A stretch of 64,000 bases of DNA from Actinoplanes ianthinogenes. Its GTDB lineage: Bacteria; Actinomycetota; Actinomycetes; Mycobacteriales; Micromonosporaceae. The notes under the pieces were generated by a model. That model was not told where the DNA came from. It saw nothing but the letters and a program-made list of their open reading frames with translations, and ran no database searches. The position numbers and the translations under genes are program-made. Positions 51,988-61,037 of the stretch are shown piece after piece (position 1 is the stretch's first letter; each line of letters starts with the position of its first letter). The stretch is from assembly GCF_018324205.1 (NCBI RefSeq), contig NZ_AP023356.1, forward strand, positions 8,438,501 through 8,502,500. Direction: 5' to 3'.

Positions 51988-52731
51988 ATGACCGGTCCAG
52001 TCTCCGGCGCCGACGACCGCCGGGGCCGCCTCATCCTCGGGTTCGGCGTGGTGGGGGCCGGCTTCGTCGGCGTCATCGCGATCTCGATCGTCGCCATCGG
52101 GTTCGCCCCGGCGGACAAACGTCCGGACATGGCGCAGCTCGTCTTCACCGCGGTGCTGCCGCTGCTCGGCGCCTGGGTCGCCACCGTGCTGGCGTTCTAC
52201 TTCGCCGGCGACAACCTGCGCACCGCGACGCAGAGCACCATCGACGCCATGAAGGCCGCCGGCGGCCTGGCGCCGGACACCCCGGCCACCCAGGTGATGC
52301 TCACCTTCGAACAGATCGACCCGAAACAGGTGATCCCGGAGGGCGCGGCCGCGGGCGATCTGAAACTCAAGCTTCTGTACGACGCCATGCACTCGGCCAA
52401 CCGCAGCCGCGTGCCGATCTTCGACCACGCGTCGGTCGCCCTGTGCGTCGTCCACGATTCCGACCTGGACAAGTATGCCCAGGCCAAGAGCCTGCCGGCG
52501 GCGTCCATGACGGACGCCGACACGCTCGCCGCCCTGATGGCCCAGAGCCCCGAGATGACCGCGCTGGTGAAGAACTTCCTCACCGTCCCGGCGACCGCCA
52601 CCGTCGCCGACGTCCGCACCCGCCTGACCGCCCGCCCCGGCTGCAAGGACGTCTTCGTCACCGCCGGCGGCGGCGAAGCCGACAAGGTCCTCGGCTGGCT
52701 GACCCACAGCAACCTGGCCCGCGTCCAGTGA
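51988..52731 (+). CDS. Membrane protein of unknown function
   Basis: This 247-residue protein has two N-terminal membrane helices (about 18-42, LILGFGVVGAGFVGVIAISIVAIG; about 52-75, LVFTAVLPLLGAWVATVLAFYFAG) and a soluble C-terminal domain (about 80-247). The C-terminal half has a tandem layout reminiscent of CBS domains (SRVPIFDHASVALCVVHDSDLDKY, VKNFLTVPATATVADVR, CKDVFVTAGGGEADKVLGWLT). That suggests ligand sensing but is not proven. ATG 51988 is chosen over 51979. Confidence 0.65.
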   Translation: MTGPVSGADDRRGRLILGFGVVGAGFVGVIAISIVAIGFAPADKRPDMAQLVFTAVLPLLGAWVATVLAFYFAGDNLRTATQSTIDAMKAAGGLAPDTPATQVMLTFEQIDPKQVIPEGAAAGDLKLKLLYDAMHSANRSRVPIFDHASVALCVVHDSDLDKYAQAKSLPAASMTDADTLAALMAQSPEMTALVKNFLTVPATATVADVRTRLTARPGCKDVFVTAGGGEADKVLGWLTHSNLARVQ

Positions 52732-52803
52732 CAACCAGCAGCCAGCCGCCCGCCTCTCCGCCCGCCGAGACACCTCGCTGCGTCAGCCGGGCGGCCGGCC
52801 GGT

Positions 52804-55611
52804 TCAGGCGCCGCCTACCCGGAGGGTTTCGCTCAGCCGTCGGCGGCGGCGGAGCGCGGACTCGGCGGGGATCAGGGCGGCGAGCATTGCGGGGAAGGCG
52901 GCCGCGATCACGGCCAGGCCGAGCCACGGAAGGATCAGCGACGGGTCGCCGGTCTGGGCGGTCAGCAGGCGCAGGCCGAGCGGACCCAGGGTGAGCTGGG
53001 CGAGGAGCAGCCCCAGCAGGGGACCGGCAGCGGCGGCCAGCAGGGTCAGGGGGAGGAGTTCGGCGGTGGCGACCCGGCGCGCCTCGCCGGGACGCAGGCC
53101 GAGGGTGCGCAGCCGGCTCAGCGTCTGCCAGCGGTCCGGGGCGCCGGTGGCGGCGCTGAGCGCGAAGCCGAGCAGGCCCAGGGCGAGCAGCGTTCCGGCG
53201 GACGCCCAGGCGAGTCGGAGCAGGCCGGTGACCAGGGGAGCGCTGCGGCGGGCCCGTTCCAGCTCGGTACGGATCGTGACGGTGGCGGCGGTGGCGTTGG
53301 CGCGGGCGGCCTCCGCGGCGCCGGGACCGGTGACCCAGATGGTGTTCGGCTGATAGGCGACGCCGGCGGCGGTCATCGCGGCCGCGTCGACCAGCACGAC
53401 GTTGTCGGCGGCGTCGATCGCGGGCGCGGCACCGACCGCGGTGAACCGGATCGGGGGAGCGCCCTTCTGCGGCAACGTCAGCGTACCGCCGTGCAGACTC
53501 CCGCCGACGGACCGAACGAGCGCGGGCACGGCAGGCCCACTGCTCCCGCCCGGCCCGGCGGGTGTGCCGGGTCCGGCGGTCGCGGTGGACCCGGTCGGGT
53601 CGGTTGCGGTGGCTCCGGTGGGCCCGGCGACGGGCGGGGAGGCGCCGGTCGCGCCCGGGAGAGAGGGCAGGGCCGGGAGCGGGGTGTCGGCCAGCAGGTC
53701 GCGGAACGTCGTGGTGTCGACGACGACCAGGCGGGACGGGCGCTGGGCGTCGCCGGCGACGATCGGGGCGTTCTCGGTCACCTGGGCGAGCGCCACGTGC
53801 CGGACGCCGGGCGCAGCCGCGATCCGCGAGGCCAGCGAGGGAGCGGACGAGACGGCATCGGGGGACACGTCCAGCCGGGCGTCCGCGCCGACCGCGCGCC
53901 AGGTGCCTTCCGTCAGACCGGCGGCGACCGTGGTGTTCAGGGTCAGGGCGAAGGTGGCCAGCGCCGCCGCCCCGGCCAGCGCCAGCACCGGCAACGCCCG
54001 GCCTGACGCCGACGCCGCCCGCGCCGCGCCGAACACCGCCAGCGGCCGGCTCGACCGCAGCGCCCGCCGCAGCACCAGGCCGGTGACCGGCGGCAGCACC
54101 CGCAGCAGCAGCAGCAGCCCACCGACCAGCACCCCGAGTGTCGGCGCCGCGGCCGGCAGCAACACGGTTCCACCGGCCGACGGCAGCACCCCGCGCTGGT
54201 GCAGCACCACGACGGCGATCGCCGCCGCGATCACGACCGCGAGTTCGGCCGTCAGACGCCGCAGCGCCGTCGTCCGTCGCGCCCACCGGCGGGCGTTCCG
54301 GTTCGCCGGGACTCGCCGGTCCCGGGTCGCGCGATACGCCGTCACCAGCCCGAACGCGGGCCCGGCCAGGACCGCCGCCAGCACCACCGGCAGCAGCCAG
54401 CCCCAGGCGACCGACGGCACGAAGATCCGGGCGGCCAGCACCCCGGCCCCCGCCGAGACGGCCGCGAGCAGGACCGATTCGAGCAGCAGCTCCCCGCCGA
54501 GGGCGAGCAGCGACGCGCCCCGCTGCCGGGCCACGGTCAGCGCCGGCGCCCGCCGGGCCACCAGCAGTTCCGCGGCCAGCAACAGGACCAGCACGGCGAC
54601 CACCGACACCGCGGTGAGCAGCACCGAGGCCTGCGCGGTGGCCGCCTCGATCTGGTCCTGGACGTCGCGCAGCACCGAGTCGAGCTGGGTCTGCCAGTGC
54701 GACGCCGTGCCGCGGTTCGCCGACGTGCCCGAGGAGGCCTTGAGCCCCACCACGGTCGCGGCGATCCGCTGGGCGGCATCCCAGGTGAGCACGTCCGGGT
54801 CGGGGCTGAACCGGACGACCCGGGTGAGGTCGTCCAGCCCGAACGCCAGGCGCGCGTCCGGCAGCGACTCGTCGGAGAGCAACCCGCCGAACCGGGTGCT
54901 GCCGGCCCCGTCCGAACCGGACGTGGGGTTCAGCAGCCAGGGCGCGAGCCGCCACGCCGGGTCGTCCGGGTTCACCGCGCGATAGATGCCGCTGACCCGG
55001 ACGTCCTTGGGATTGCGCTGCTCGTCGGCGAGTTGGAGCCGGTCACCCGGGCCGGCCCCGAGCGCGGCCGCCTCGGCCTCGGAGAGCCCCACCTGCACCG
55101 GCCACGGTGGACCGTTCCACGGCACCTCGACGTCGGCCTGCTTCGCCGAGGACGCCGGTGCCTTGCCGGAGATCCAGACGACCGCTGGTCCGGTGGCGTC
55201 CCGCAGGTAGTTGAGCTGGAAGGTGCGCAGCACACTCCCGTCGGTCACCTTGAGCGTCGGGCTGGCGGTGTAGCCGACCGGCGGTTCCAGCACGTCGCGC
55301 AGCGGGCCCAGGTCGTCGAGGGAACGGTTCGCCAGGTCTGCCAGCTCGGCGGCGAGCCGGGGGTCACGCAGGCGTCCGCCGTTCATGCCGTCGTCGGACT
55401 CCCAGCGGGCTTCCACGCGTACGTCAGCCAGATCCGCCGCCGCGCGGACCGCCTCTCGCACCGCCTCGTCGGCCGTGCTGCGCAGCAGCACCGGCACCGC
55501 ACCCGCCAGCATCGAGACCACCGCGACCACCAGCGCGGACAGCAGCAGCGGCCCGGCGTCGGCCCGCGCCCGCCCGCGGATGCTGGCCCCGTGCAAACCC
55601 AGCCGGATCAT
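52804..55611 (-). CDS. FtsX-like ABC transporter permease
   Basis: This 935-residue permease has an N-terminal helix, a large extracytoplasmic domain (about 60-300), a block of helices in the middle (about 340-580), another extracytoplasmic segment with a Thr/Pro/Gly-rich loop (about 660-720) and C-terminal FtsX/MacB-type helices (about 815-915). It would export or extract a substrate with the ATPases upstream. ATG 55611 overlaps the stop of the other permease (ATGA), so both are made together. Confidence 0.85.
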   Translation of the reverse strand: MIRLGLHGASIRGRARADAGPLLLSALVVAVVSMLAGAVPVLLRSTADEAVREAVRAAADLADVRVEARWESDDGMNGGRLRDPRLAAELADLANRSLDDLGPLRDVLEPPVGYTASPTLKVTDGSVLRTFQLNYLRDATGPAVVWISGKAPASSAKQADVEVPWNGPPWPVQVGLSEAEAAALGAGPGDRLQLADEQRNPKDVRVSGIYRAVNPDDPAWRLAPWLLNPTSGSDGAGSTRFGGLLSDESLPDARLAFGLDDLTRVVRFSPDPDVLTWDAAQRIAATVVGLKASSGTSANRGTASHWQTQLDSVLRDVQDQIEAATAQASVLLTAVSVVAVLVLLLAAELLVARRAPALTVARQRGASLLALGGELLLESVLLAAVSAGAGVLAARIFVPSVAWGWLLPVVLAAVLAGPAFGLVTAYRATRDRRVPANRNARRWARRTTALRRLTAELAVVIAAAIAVVVLHQRGVLPSAGGTVLLPAAAPTLGVLVGGLLLLLRVLPPVTGLVLRRALRSSRPLAVFGAARAASASGRALPVLALAGAAALATFALTLNTTVAAGLTEGTWRAVGADARLDVSPDAVSSAPSLASRIAAAPGVRHVALAQVTENAPIVAGDAQRPSRLVVVDTTTFRDLLADTPLPALPSLPGATGASPPVAGPTGATATDPTGSTATAGPGTPAGPGGSSGPAVPALVRSVGGSLHGGTLTLPQKGAPPIRFTAVGAAPAIDAADNVVLVDAAAMTAAGVAYQPNTIWVTGPGAAEAARANATAATVTIRTELERARRSAPLVTGLLRLAWASAGTLLALGLLGFALSAATGAPDRWQTLSRLRTLGLRPGEARRVATAELLPLTLLAAAAGPLLGLLLAQLTLGPLGLRLLTAQTGDPSLILPWLGLAVIAAAFPAMLAALIPAESALRRRRRLSETLRVGGA

Positions 55612-58600
55612 GAGACCACCCGCAGCTGGGCCGCGCCGGCGCGGCGTGACTGGATCGTGGCCACGATGCCGACGGCCAGGGTGCACCCGCCGATCAGCAT
55701 GCCGAGAACCAGCGTCTCCGCACCCCACGGCCAGGCCGGCGCCACCGGCGGCACCGGCGCCGCCCCGGTCCCGGAACGGATCAGCAGCGGCGTGATCAGC
55801 CAGGTGCCGAGCGTCCCGACCAGGGTTCCGGCCGCCAGCAGCGGCAGCAGGATCGCCGCGTGCTGCCCGAGCAGCGTGGCCCGGATCTCCCGCCGGGTCA
55901 TCCCGATGCCGCGCAGCCGGGCCACCTCCACCGCGCGTTCCCGCAGGTCGTGCGTGACGTGCAGGATCACTCCGGCGAGCAGCAGCAGCACCGCGGCCGG
56001 CACCAGCAGCCGCAGCACCGCGGGCAGCCCGGCGCTGAGCGGCCCCGCGGCCAGCCGCGCCGTCTCGCCGGCCCGGGTGGTCACCACGCCCAGGTGCAGC
56101 CCGGCCACGTCATCCCGAGTCGGGCGCGCGGCCCACCAGGCGTCCACCGGCGACTCCAGGTCACCGCGCGCGGTCAGCACCCGGGACAGCGTGTCGAGAT
56201 CCGCCAGGACCGCTGCCGCTCCCGGCGCCGACGGCACGACCGGCACGACATCGACGATCCTTATCGGTACGGCGGTGAACCCGACCGTCACGTCCAGCGT
56301 CGATCCCACTCTCACCCCGAGCCCCGCCGCCAGCCGGGCGGACACCACCACCGGCACCGCCGCGGGCGCCTTGAAAGCCGTGCTGACCAGCGTCAACGCG
56401 GCCTCCGGCGGCCCGCCGAGCAGCACCGTCCCACTGAACCGCAGCGTGGTCCCGCTTCCGTCCAGGGCCGGGTCCAGGAACTGGCTCGCCACCGGCTCCG
56501 CCGAGATCGTCGTCCAGTCCGCCACGTCCCCGCCCGCCCCGGGCAGCCCGAGCGTCACCCGCACCCGGCTGCGCGTCGCCTCCAGGAAGTACCCCGTGTC
56601 GTCCCGGACCGGCAGCGCCACCGCGACCAGGCGCATCCCGTCGACCGGCGCGCACCCGGTGATCGGGCGGCGGGTCCCGTCCAGCGGCATCGGCGCGGCG
56701 GAACACCGCGTCCGCAACCCGGTCGCGTCCTGGAGCAGCAGTTCCGGCGTCACGGTCAGCGGGAACTCCCCGGTCGCCGTCCCGGCCAGCGTGAACGCGC
56801 CCCCGGCCGGCACCGGCACGCCGTGTGCCGGGCCCTCCGGCGCGAGCCCGCGGGTCGCCGCGGACCAGTCGCTCCCGTCCGGCAGCCGCCCGCGCAGCAG
56901 CTCCGCCGCGCGGGTGGTGTCCACCGCGACCAGCCGCGGCGGATCCCCGGCCGTGCCCAGCCACTGCCCGATGGCGAGCGGCCGGTTCGCGGCCGGATTG
57001 ACCGCGGAGGCTCCCGTGGCGGCGGCGATCACCGAGCCCTGCCCGCCGACCGGCGGCGTGCTCAGCCCGATCGCGAGGTCGGTCCCGACGGCGAGGTCGG
57101 CCTGGTCGCGCTGCGACCGCTGCCAGGTCGCGTCGAACGCCACCCCGAACGTCGCCACCGCCGCGGCCAGGCAGATCAGCAGCCCGGCCGCCGCGGCCTG
57201 CGGTCGCCGCGCCGCCTCGAACGCGGCCAGCGGCAGCGGCAGCCCGTCGGAGCGGCGGGCGAGCCGGTCGGCGACGCTCAGCGCGGGCGGCACCAGCCGC
57301 AGCGCCAGCGCCGCCCCGGCGGTCAGCAGCAGCGCCGGGGCCAGGGTGTCCATCAGCCCGGGCGTGGCCGAGCGGGCGTGCAGCTGCCACCAGCCGAGCC
57401 CGGCGAACGCGACGAGCAGCAGGTCGGCGCCGGACCGCGCGAGCGCCTCGCGGCGACCGGCCGGCGCCTCGGTGCGCAGTGCGACCAGCACCAGCAGCAC
57501 GGTCAGCCCGAACGCCCCGGCCACCACGGCGAGCACCTGAGCGGCGGTCACCTGAGCGGCGTCGGCCAGGCCGGCCCCGGACATCGGCGGCAGGTGGCTG
57601 AGCGCCGCGTGCAGCAGCGAGGAGCCGGGCACCGCGAGGCCGGACGCGAGCAGGGCGAGCAGCCCCGCCTCCACGGCCGCGGTCACCGCGAGCTGCACCC
57701 GGCTGGCGCCCATCGCGGAGAGCAGCGAGGTCTCGGTCGCCCGCAGCCCGGCGGTGAGCCGTCCGGCCAGGGCCAGCGCGGTGACCGTGAGGACGGTGCC
57801 GAGCACGGCCACGGCCAGGACCGCGGCCTGCGTGACGTTCTGCTGGTGGCGGGCGGCGCGCAGGGTGTCCGGCAGCGCCGAGGCGACCCGGGTGAACTTC
57901 GCCCGGCCGCCGAGCGTGCCGGTGAGCCGGGGGTCGGCGTCCAGCACGCCGTTGCGCACGGTGGTCAGCTGGGCGGGGGTGGCGTGCGACAGGTCCGGGC
58001 GGGCGTTGATCTCCATCCGGCTCAGCGACGACCCGCCGCCGAGCAGGTCGGCCAGGTCGACCAGGAACGGCCCGTACGCCGGGAAGGTCCGCGAGGTGCT
58101 GCCGTCGTTGTGGTCCGGGTCGAAGCCGGCCCCGCCGAGCAGGTCCCGGTCCCAGCCGCTGCCGGGCAGCGGCCGGGCGATCCCGACCACGGTCAGGTCG
58201 GTCGCGGGCGCCGGGTCGTCCGGTGGTCTGGCGGCCAGACGCACCCGGCTGCCGACGGTGAGGCCGAGCAGTTTCGCGGTCGGCTCCAGCAGCACCGCCT
58301 CGGCGGGGTGCTGCCCGGCACGCGGCCACCGCCCGGTGACCAGGGCCGCCTTCTCCGGCAGCCGCTCGACGCCGGACAGGTAGGTGCGCGCGCCGTCGGT
58401 ACGCCCGGGCAGCTCCCGCATCACCGACGACGCGCGTACCGCCGTCGTCGCCGGGAACGGGGCGAGCGCCGAGGTCAGCACATCCCGGGTCCGGTCCGTG
58501 ACGGCCCGTGCGTCGGTGCCGAGGATCGCCGAGGTGTACGCCGTGACCGTCACGTCCGCCGGATCCGCCCCGGCAGCCGCCACCCCGAGCGCCAGCGACG

Positions 58601-58721
58601 CGCTCCGGGTCACCAGCAGCGCGCACACCCCGAGCAGCGTGGCACCGAGCGTGACCACCGCGAGCAGCGCGGCCAGCACCGGCCACTGCGCGCTCGCCCG
58701 GCGCCTGAGCAGCCCGATCAC
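55608..58721 (-). CDS. FtsX-like ABC transporter permease
   Basis: This 1037-residue permease resembles its neighbour: an N-terminal helix (WPVLAALLAVVTLGATLLGVCALLV), an extracytoplasmic domain of about 250 residues, helices (about 308-480), a second large extracytoplasmic region (about 540-860) and terminal helices. The last block (VEVARLRGIGMTRREIRATLLGQHAAILLPLLAAGTLVG) has the FtsX signature. The GTG start at 58721 overlaps the ATPase stop (GTGA). The partner of the pair is the next gene. Confidence 0.86.
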   Translation of the reverse strand: MIGLLRRRASAQWPVLAALLAVVTLGATLLGVCALLVTRSASLALGVAAAGADPADVTVTAYTSAILGTDARAVTDRTRDVLTSALAPFPATTAVRASSVMRELPGRTDGARTYLSGVERLPEKAALVTGRWPRAGQHPAEAVLLEPTAKLLGLTVGSRVRLAARPPDDPAPATDLTVVGIARPLPGSGWDRDLLGGAGFDPDHNDGSTSRTFPAYGPFLVDLADLLGGGSSLSRMEINARPDLSHATPAQLTTVRNGVLDADPRLTGTLGGRAKFTRVASALPDTLRAARHQQNVTQAAVLAVAVLGTVLTVTALALAGRLTAGLRATETSLLSAMGASRVQLAVTAAVEAGLLALLASGLAVPGSSLLHAALSHLPPMSGAGLADAAQVTAAQVLAVVAGAFGLTVLLVLVALRTEAPAGRREALARSGADLLLVAFAGLGWWQLHARSATPGLMDTLAPALLLTAGAALALRLVPPALSVADRLARRSDGLPLPLAAFEAARRPQAAAAGLLICLAAAVATFGVAFDATWQRSQRDQADLAVGTDLAIGLSTPPVGGQGSVIAAATGASAVNPAANRPLAIGQWLGTAGDPPRLVAVDTTRAAELLRGRLPDGSDWSAATRGLAPEGPAHGVPVPAGGAFTLAGTATGEFPLTVTPELLLQDATGLRTRCSAAPMPLDGTRRPITGCAPVDGMRLVAVALPVRDDTGYFLEATRSRVRVTLGLPGAGGDVADWTTISAEPVASQFLDPALDGSGTTLRFSGTVLLGGPPEAALTLVSTAFKAPAAVPVVVSARLAAGLGVRVGSTLDVTVGFTAVPIRIVDVVPVVPSAPGAAAVLADLDTLSRVLTARGDLESPVDAWWAARPTRDDVAGLHLGVVTTRAGETARLAAGPLSAGLPAVLRLLVPAAVLLLLAGVILHVTHDLRERAVEVARLRGIGMTRREIRATLLGQHAAILLPLLAAGTLVGTLGTWLITPLLIRSGTGAAPVPPVAPAWPWGAETLVLGMLIGGCTLAVGIVATIQSRRAGAAQLRVVS

Positions 58722-59395
58722 TCGTGCAGCCGCCCGTCACTGATCCGGATCACCCGGTCGGCCAGCGCCATCATCACCGGGTCGTGGGTGGACACAAGCG
58801 CGGTCACGCCCTCCGACTCGACCACCCCGCGCAGCAGCGCCATCACCGACCGGCCGGTCTCGGCGTCGAGCTGCCCGGTCGGCTCGTCGGCGATCAGCAG
58901 CCGGGGCGAGGCGGCCAGCGCGCGGGCGATCGCGACCCGCTGCTGCTGGCCGCCGGAGAGTTCGCCGGGCCGCTGCTCGGCGTGCTCGGCCAGGCCGACC
59001 AGGTCGAGCAGGAGCTGGACGCGTTTCTCCCGGTCGGCGGCGGGGGTGCGGGTCAGCCGGAGCGGGGCGCCGACGTTCTCGGCGGCGGAGAGCACCGGGA
59101 TCAGGCCGAAGGTCTGGAAGACGTACGACACCCGGTCGCGCCGCAACTCCGACAGGCCGTCCTCGTCCAGGGCGGTGACCTCGGCGCCGTCCAGCGTGAC
59201 GGTGCCGGCGTCCGGGCGGTCGAGGCCGCCGATCACGTTGAGCAGGGTGGTCTTGCCGGAGCCGGAGCGGCCGACCAGGGCGACCATGGTGCCCGGCTCG
59301 ACGTCGAAGGAGACGTCGCGCAGGGCGTGCACGGCGGTGGGGCCGGCGCCGAAGGTGCGGCTGACCTGGCGTACGGAAAGAATCGGGTTTGTCAT
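58718..59395 (-). CDS. ABC transporter ATP-binding protein (MacB/LolD type)
   Basis: This 225-residue ATPase is complete: N-terminal LSVRQVSRTFGAGPTAVHAL, Walker A GRSGSGKTT (about 42-50), Q-loop VFQTFGLIPVLS, signature LSGGQQQRVAIARAL, Walker B LLIADEPTGQLD and H-loop STHD. It energises the two FtsX-like permeases downstream. ATG 59395 overlaps the stop of the preceding ATPase (ATGA). Confidence 0.93.
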   Translation of the reverse strand: MTNPILSVRQVSRTFGAGPTAVHALRDVSFDVEPGTMVALVGRSGSGKTTLLNVIGGLDRPDAGTVTLDGAEVTALDEDGLSELRRDRVSYVFQTFGLIPVLSAAENVGAPLRLTRTPAADREKRVQLLLDLVGLAEHAEQRPGELSGGQQQRVAIARALAASPRLLIADEPTGQLDAETGRSVMALLRGVVESEGVTALVSTHDPVMMALADRVIRISDGRLHE

Positions 59396-60204
59396 TGAAG
59401 GTCCTGGTCCGGGTGGATCTGCACGTGGGTGGACTCCAGCGCGAGCCGCACCCGGCGGGTCAGCTGGAGCGCGTCGCGATACTCCCGGGGGATCTGGACC
59501 CGGCCGGCCCGGTCCATCACGGCGTACTCCTCGGCGATCACGTGGGTGTCGCCGTCCTCGGTGGTCGCGGTCCGGCGCAGCACCTCGCTGCTGGTCCGCC
59601 CGTCCCGGATCGCCACGGTCCGCTCCACCTGCCCGCTGACCTCGGCGTCGTGGGTGACCACCACGACGGTCACGCCGTAGCGCTGGTTCACGTCGCGCAG
59701 CGCCCCGAACACCTCGGCCGAGGTGGCGGTGTCCAGCTCGCCGGTGGGCTCGTCGGCGAAGAGCACGTGCGGCCGGTTCGCCAGGGCCACCGCGATCGCC
59801 ACCCGCTGCTGCTGCCCGCCGGACATCTGCGCGGGTCTGCGGTCCGCGCAGTCGGTCACGCCGAGCGCGTCGAGCAGTTCCTCGGTGCGCTCGCGGCGCT
59901 GTTTCGCGGGCTTGCGGGCGGCCACCATCGGCAGGTCGATCACCTGCCTCGAGGTCAGGTAGGGCACCAGGTTGCTGGCGGTCTGCTGCCGCACGAACCC
60001 GACGGTCTGCCGCCGGTAGCGCACCCGGTCGGCGCGCGACATGCTGAGCAGATCCCAGTCCTCGACCCGGGCCTTCCCGGCGGTCGGCGCGTCGATGCCG
60101 GCCAGAATGGACAGCAGGGTCGACTTCCCGGACCCGGAGGCGCCCACCACGGCGACCATCTCGCCCCGGTTCACCACCAGGTCGAGCCCCTGCAACGCCT
60201 GCAC
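59392..60204 (-). CDS. ABC transporter ATP-binding protein with truncated start and AbrB-like tail
   Basis: This 270-residue ATPase has Walker A GASGSGKST, Q-loop RQQTASNL, signature MSGGQQQRVAIAVALA, Walker B HVLFADEPTGELD and H-loop VTHD. It begins at GTG 60204 in QALQGLDLVVNRGE, so the first 15-20 residues of the usual fold (first beta strand) are missing, replaced upstream by a fragment of pobA. The last 50 residues (VMDRAGRVQIPREYRDALQLTRRVRLAL) resemble a SpoVT-AbrB swapped-hairpin segment, which I recall from related actinobacterial exporters. It is coupled to the second ATPase by ATGA. Whether it still folds without the first strand is uncertain. Confidence 0.8.
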   Translation of the reverse strand: MQALQGLDLVVNRGEMVAVVGASGSGKSTLLSILAGIDAPTAGKARVEDWDLLSMSRADRVRYRRQTVGFVRQQTASNLVPYLTSRQVIDLPMVAARKPAKQRRERTEELLDALGVTDCADRRPAQMSGGQQQRVAIAVALANRPHVLFADEPTGELDTATSAEVFGALRDVNQRYGVTVVVVTHDAEVSGQVERTVAIRDGRTSSEVLRRTATTEDGDTHVIAEEYAVMDRAGRVQIPREYRDALQLTRRVRLALESTHVQIHPDQDLQ

Positions 60205-60234
60205 CTCGATCGACGGCCACCAGCCGCGGGTCGC

Positions 60235-60967
60235 CGAGCCGCAGCCGCAGCTGCTCCCAGGCGTGCTCGTCGGGCCACGACCGCGGGTCCTCGCCGGGCT
60301 GATATTGCAGGTAGAAACGGCTGGCGTGCGGGCCGCGCGCGAACTGGGCGGCGAAACCGTGCCGGCTGACCCCCATCAACGGATACCGCGGCGGCGGGGC
60401 GTCGGCCAGCACCGTGTACCACCCGATGCCGTGGTCGAAGCTGTACGTCTCGAGCGCCCCGGCCGGGATGCTGCGCCGGCTCACCCCGTGGAAGCCGTCG
60501 CACCCCGCGAGGTAGGCGGCGCCCAGCTCGCCGCCGTCGTAGGTGACCCGCGGCTGCGGCCCGTCCAGGTCGTGCAGGGTCACGCCGGCGGCCCCGAAGC
60601 GCAGGTCACCGCCGCCCTCCAGGAACGCGGCGATCAGCCGGCGGACCAGCATCTGCTGCGGCACGAGACGGCTGGGGCGGCCACCCGCCAGGGCCGGGGT
60701 GTCCAGGAACCGGGGCACGCCCTCGGTCCGGATCTCCATCAGGGTCTCCACCGGGCCGTCACCGACGATCCGGTCGGCCAGCCCGTACTCCTCGAAGATC
60801 CGCCCGGCGTGGTGGTCGATGATCCCGGCCCGCTGCCGGTCCTCGACGTAGGAGCGGTCGCGCATCTCCAGGACGACGCAGTCGACGCCGGAACGCTGCA
60901 ACAGGTTGGCCAGGGTCAGACCGGCCGGCCCCGCCCCGATGATCGCCACGGTGGTCTCGTCACGCAT
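60235..60967 (-). pseudogene. pobA: Truncated 4-hydroxybenzoate 3-monooxygenase (pobA) fragment
   Basis: From ATG 60967 the frame gives about 244 residues of a PobA-like flavin monooxygenase: FAD-binding VAIIGAGPAGLTLANLLQ, then LAGCDGFHGVSRRSIPAG (the DG motif) and SRFYLQYQPGEDPRSWPDE. Family members have about 390 residues; here the last 150, including the second FAD motif GDAAHIVPP, are missing. Similarity stops near 60240, where ABC ATPase sequence takes over in another frame. The product cannot be a functional hydroxylase. The frame happens to stay open to 58718, but the continuation is not PobA-like. Confidence 0.82.
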
Positions 60968-60998
60968 CCGGCCATTGTGGAGCAACGCATTGCGGAAA

Positions 60999-61023
60999 GG
61001 CCACCGCCGCATTGGCGGTGGCC
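60999..61023 (-). terminator. Terminator of the aminotransferase operon
   Basis: A perfect 10-bp inverted repeat (GGCCACCGCC / GGCGGTGGCC, 5-nt loop) lies 15 bp beyond the stop codon at 61038; on the minus strand it is followed by TTTCCGC. It isolates the sugar operon from the pobA fragment and ABC genes downstream. Confidence 0.78.
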
Positions 61024-61037
61024 CCCGGAAAATGCTT

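Noticed and set aside
58718..61012. 764-residue continuous frame joining the pobA fragment to the second ABC ATPase
   Set aside because: Between 60.24 and 59.4 kb the frame is out of phase with the first ATPase and has no similarity to anything; the real start of the second ATPase is the ATGA-coupled ATG 59395.
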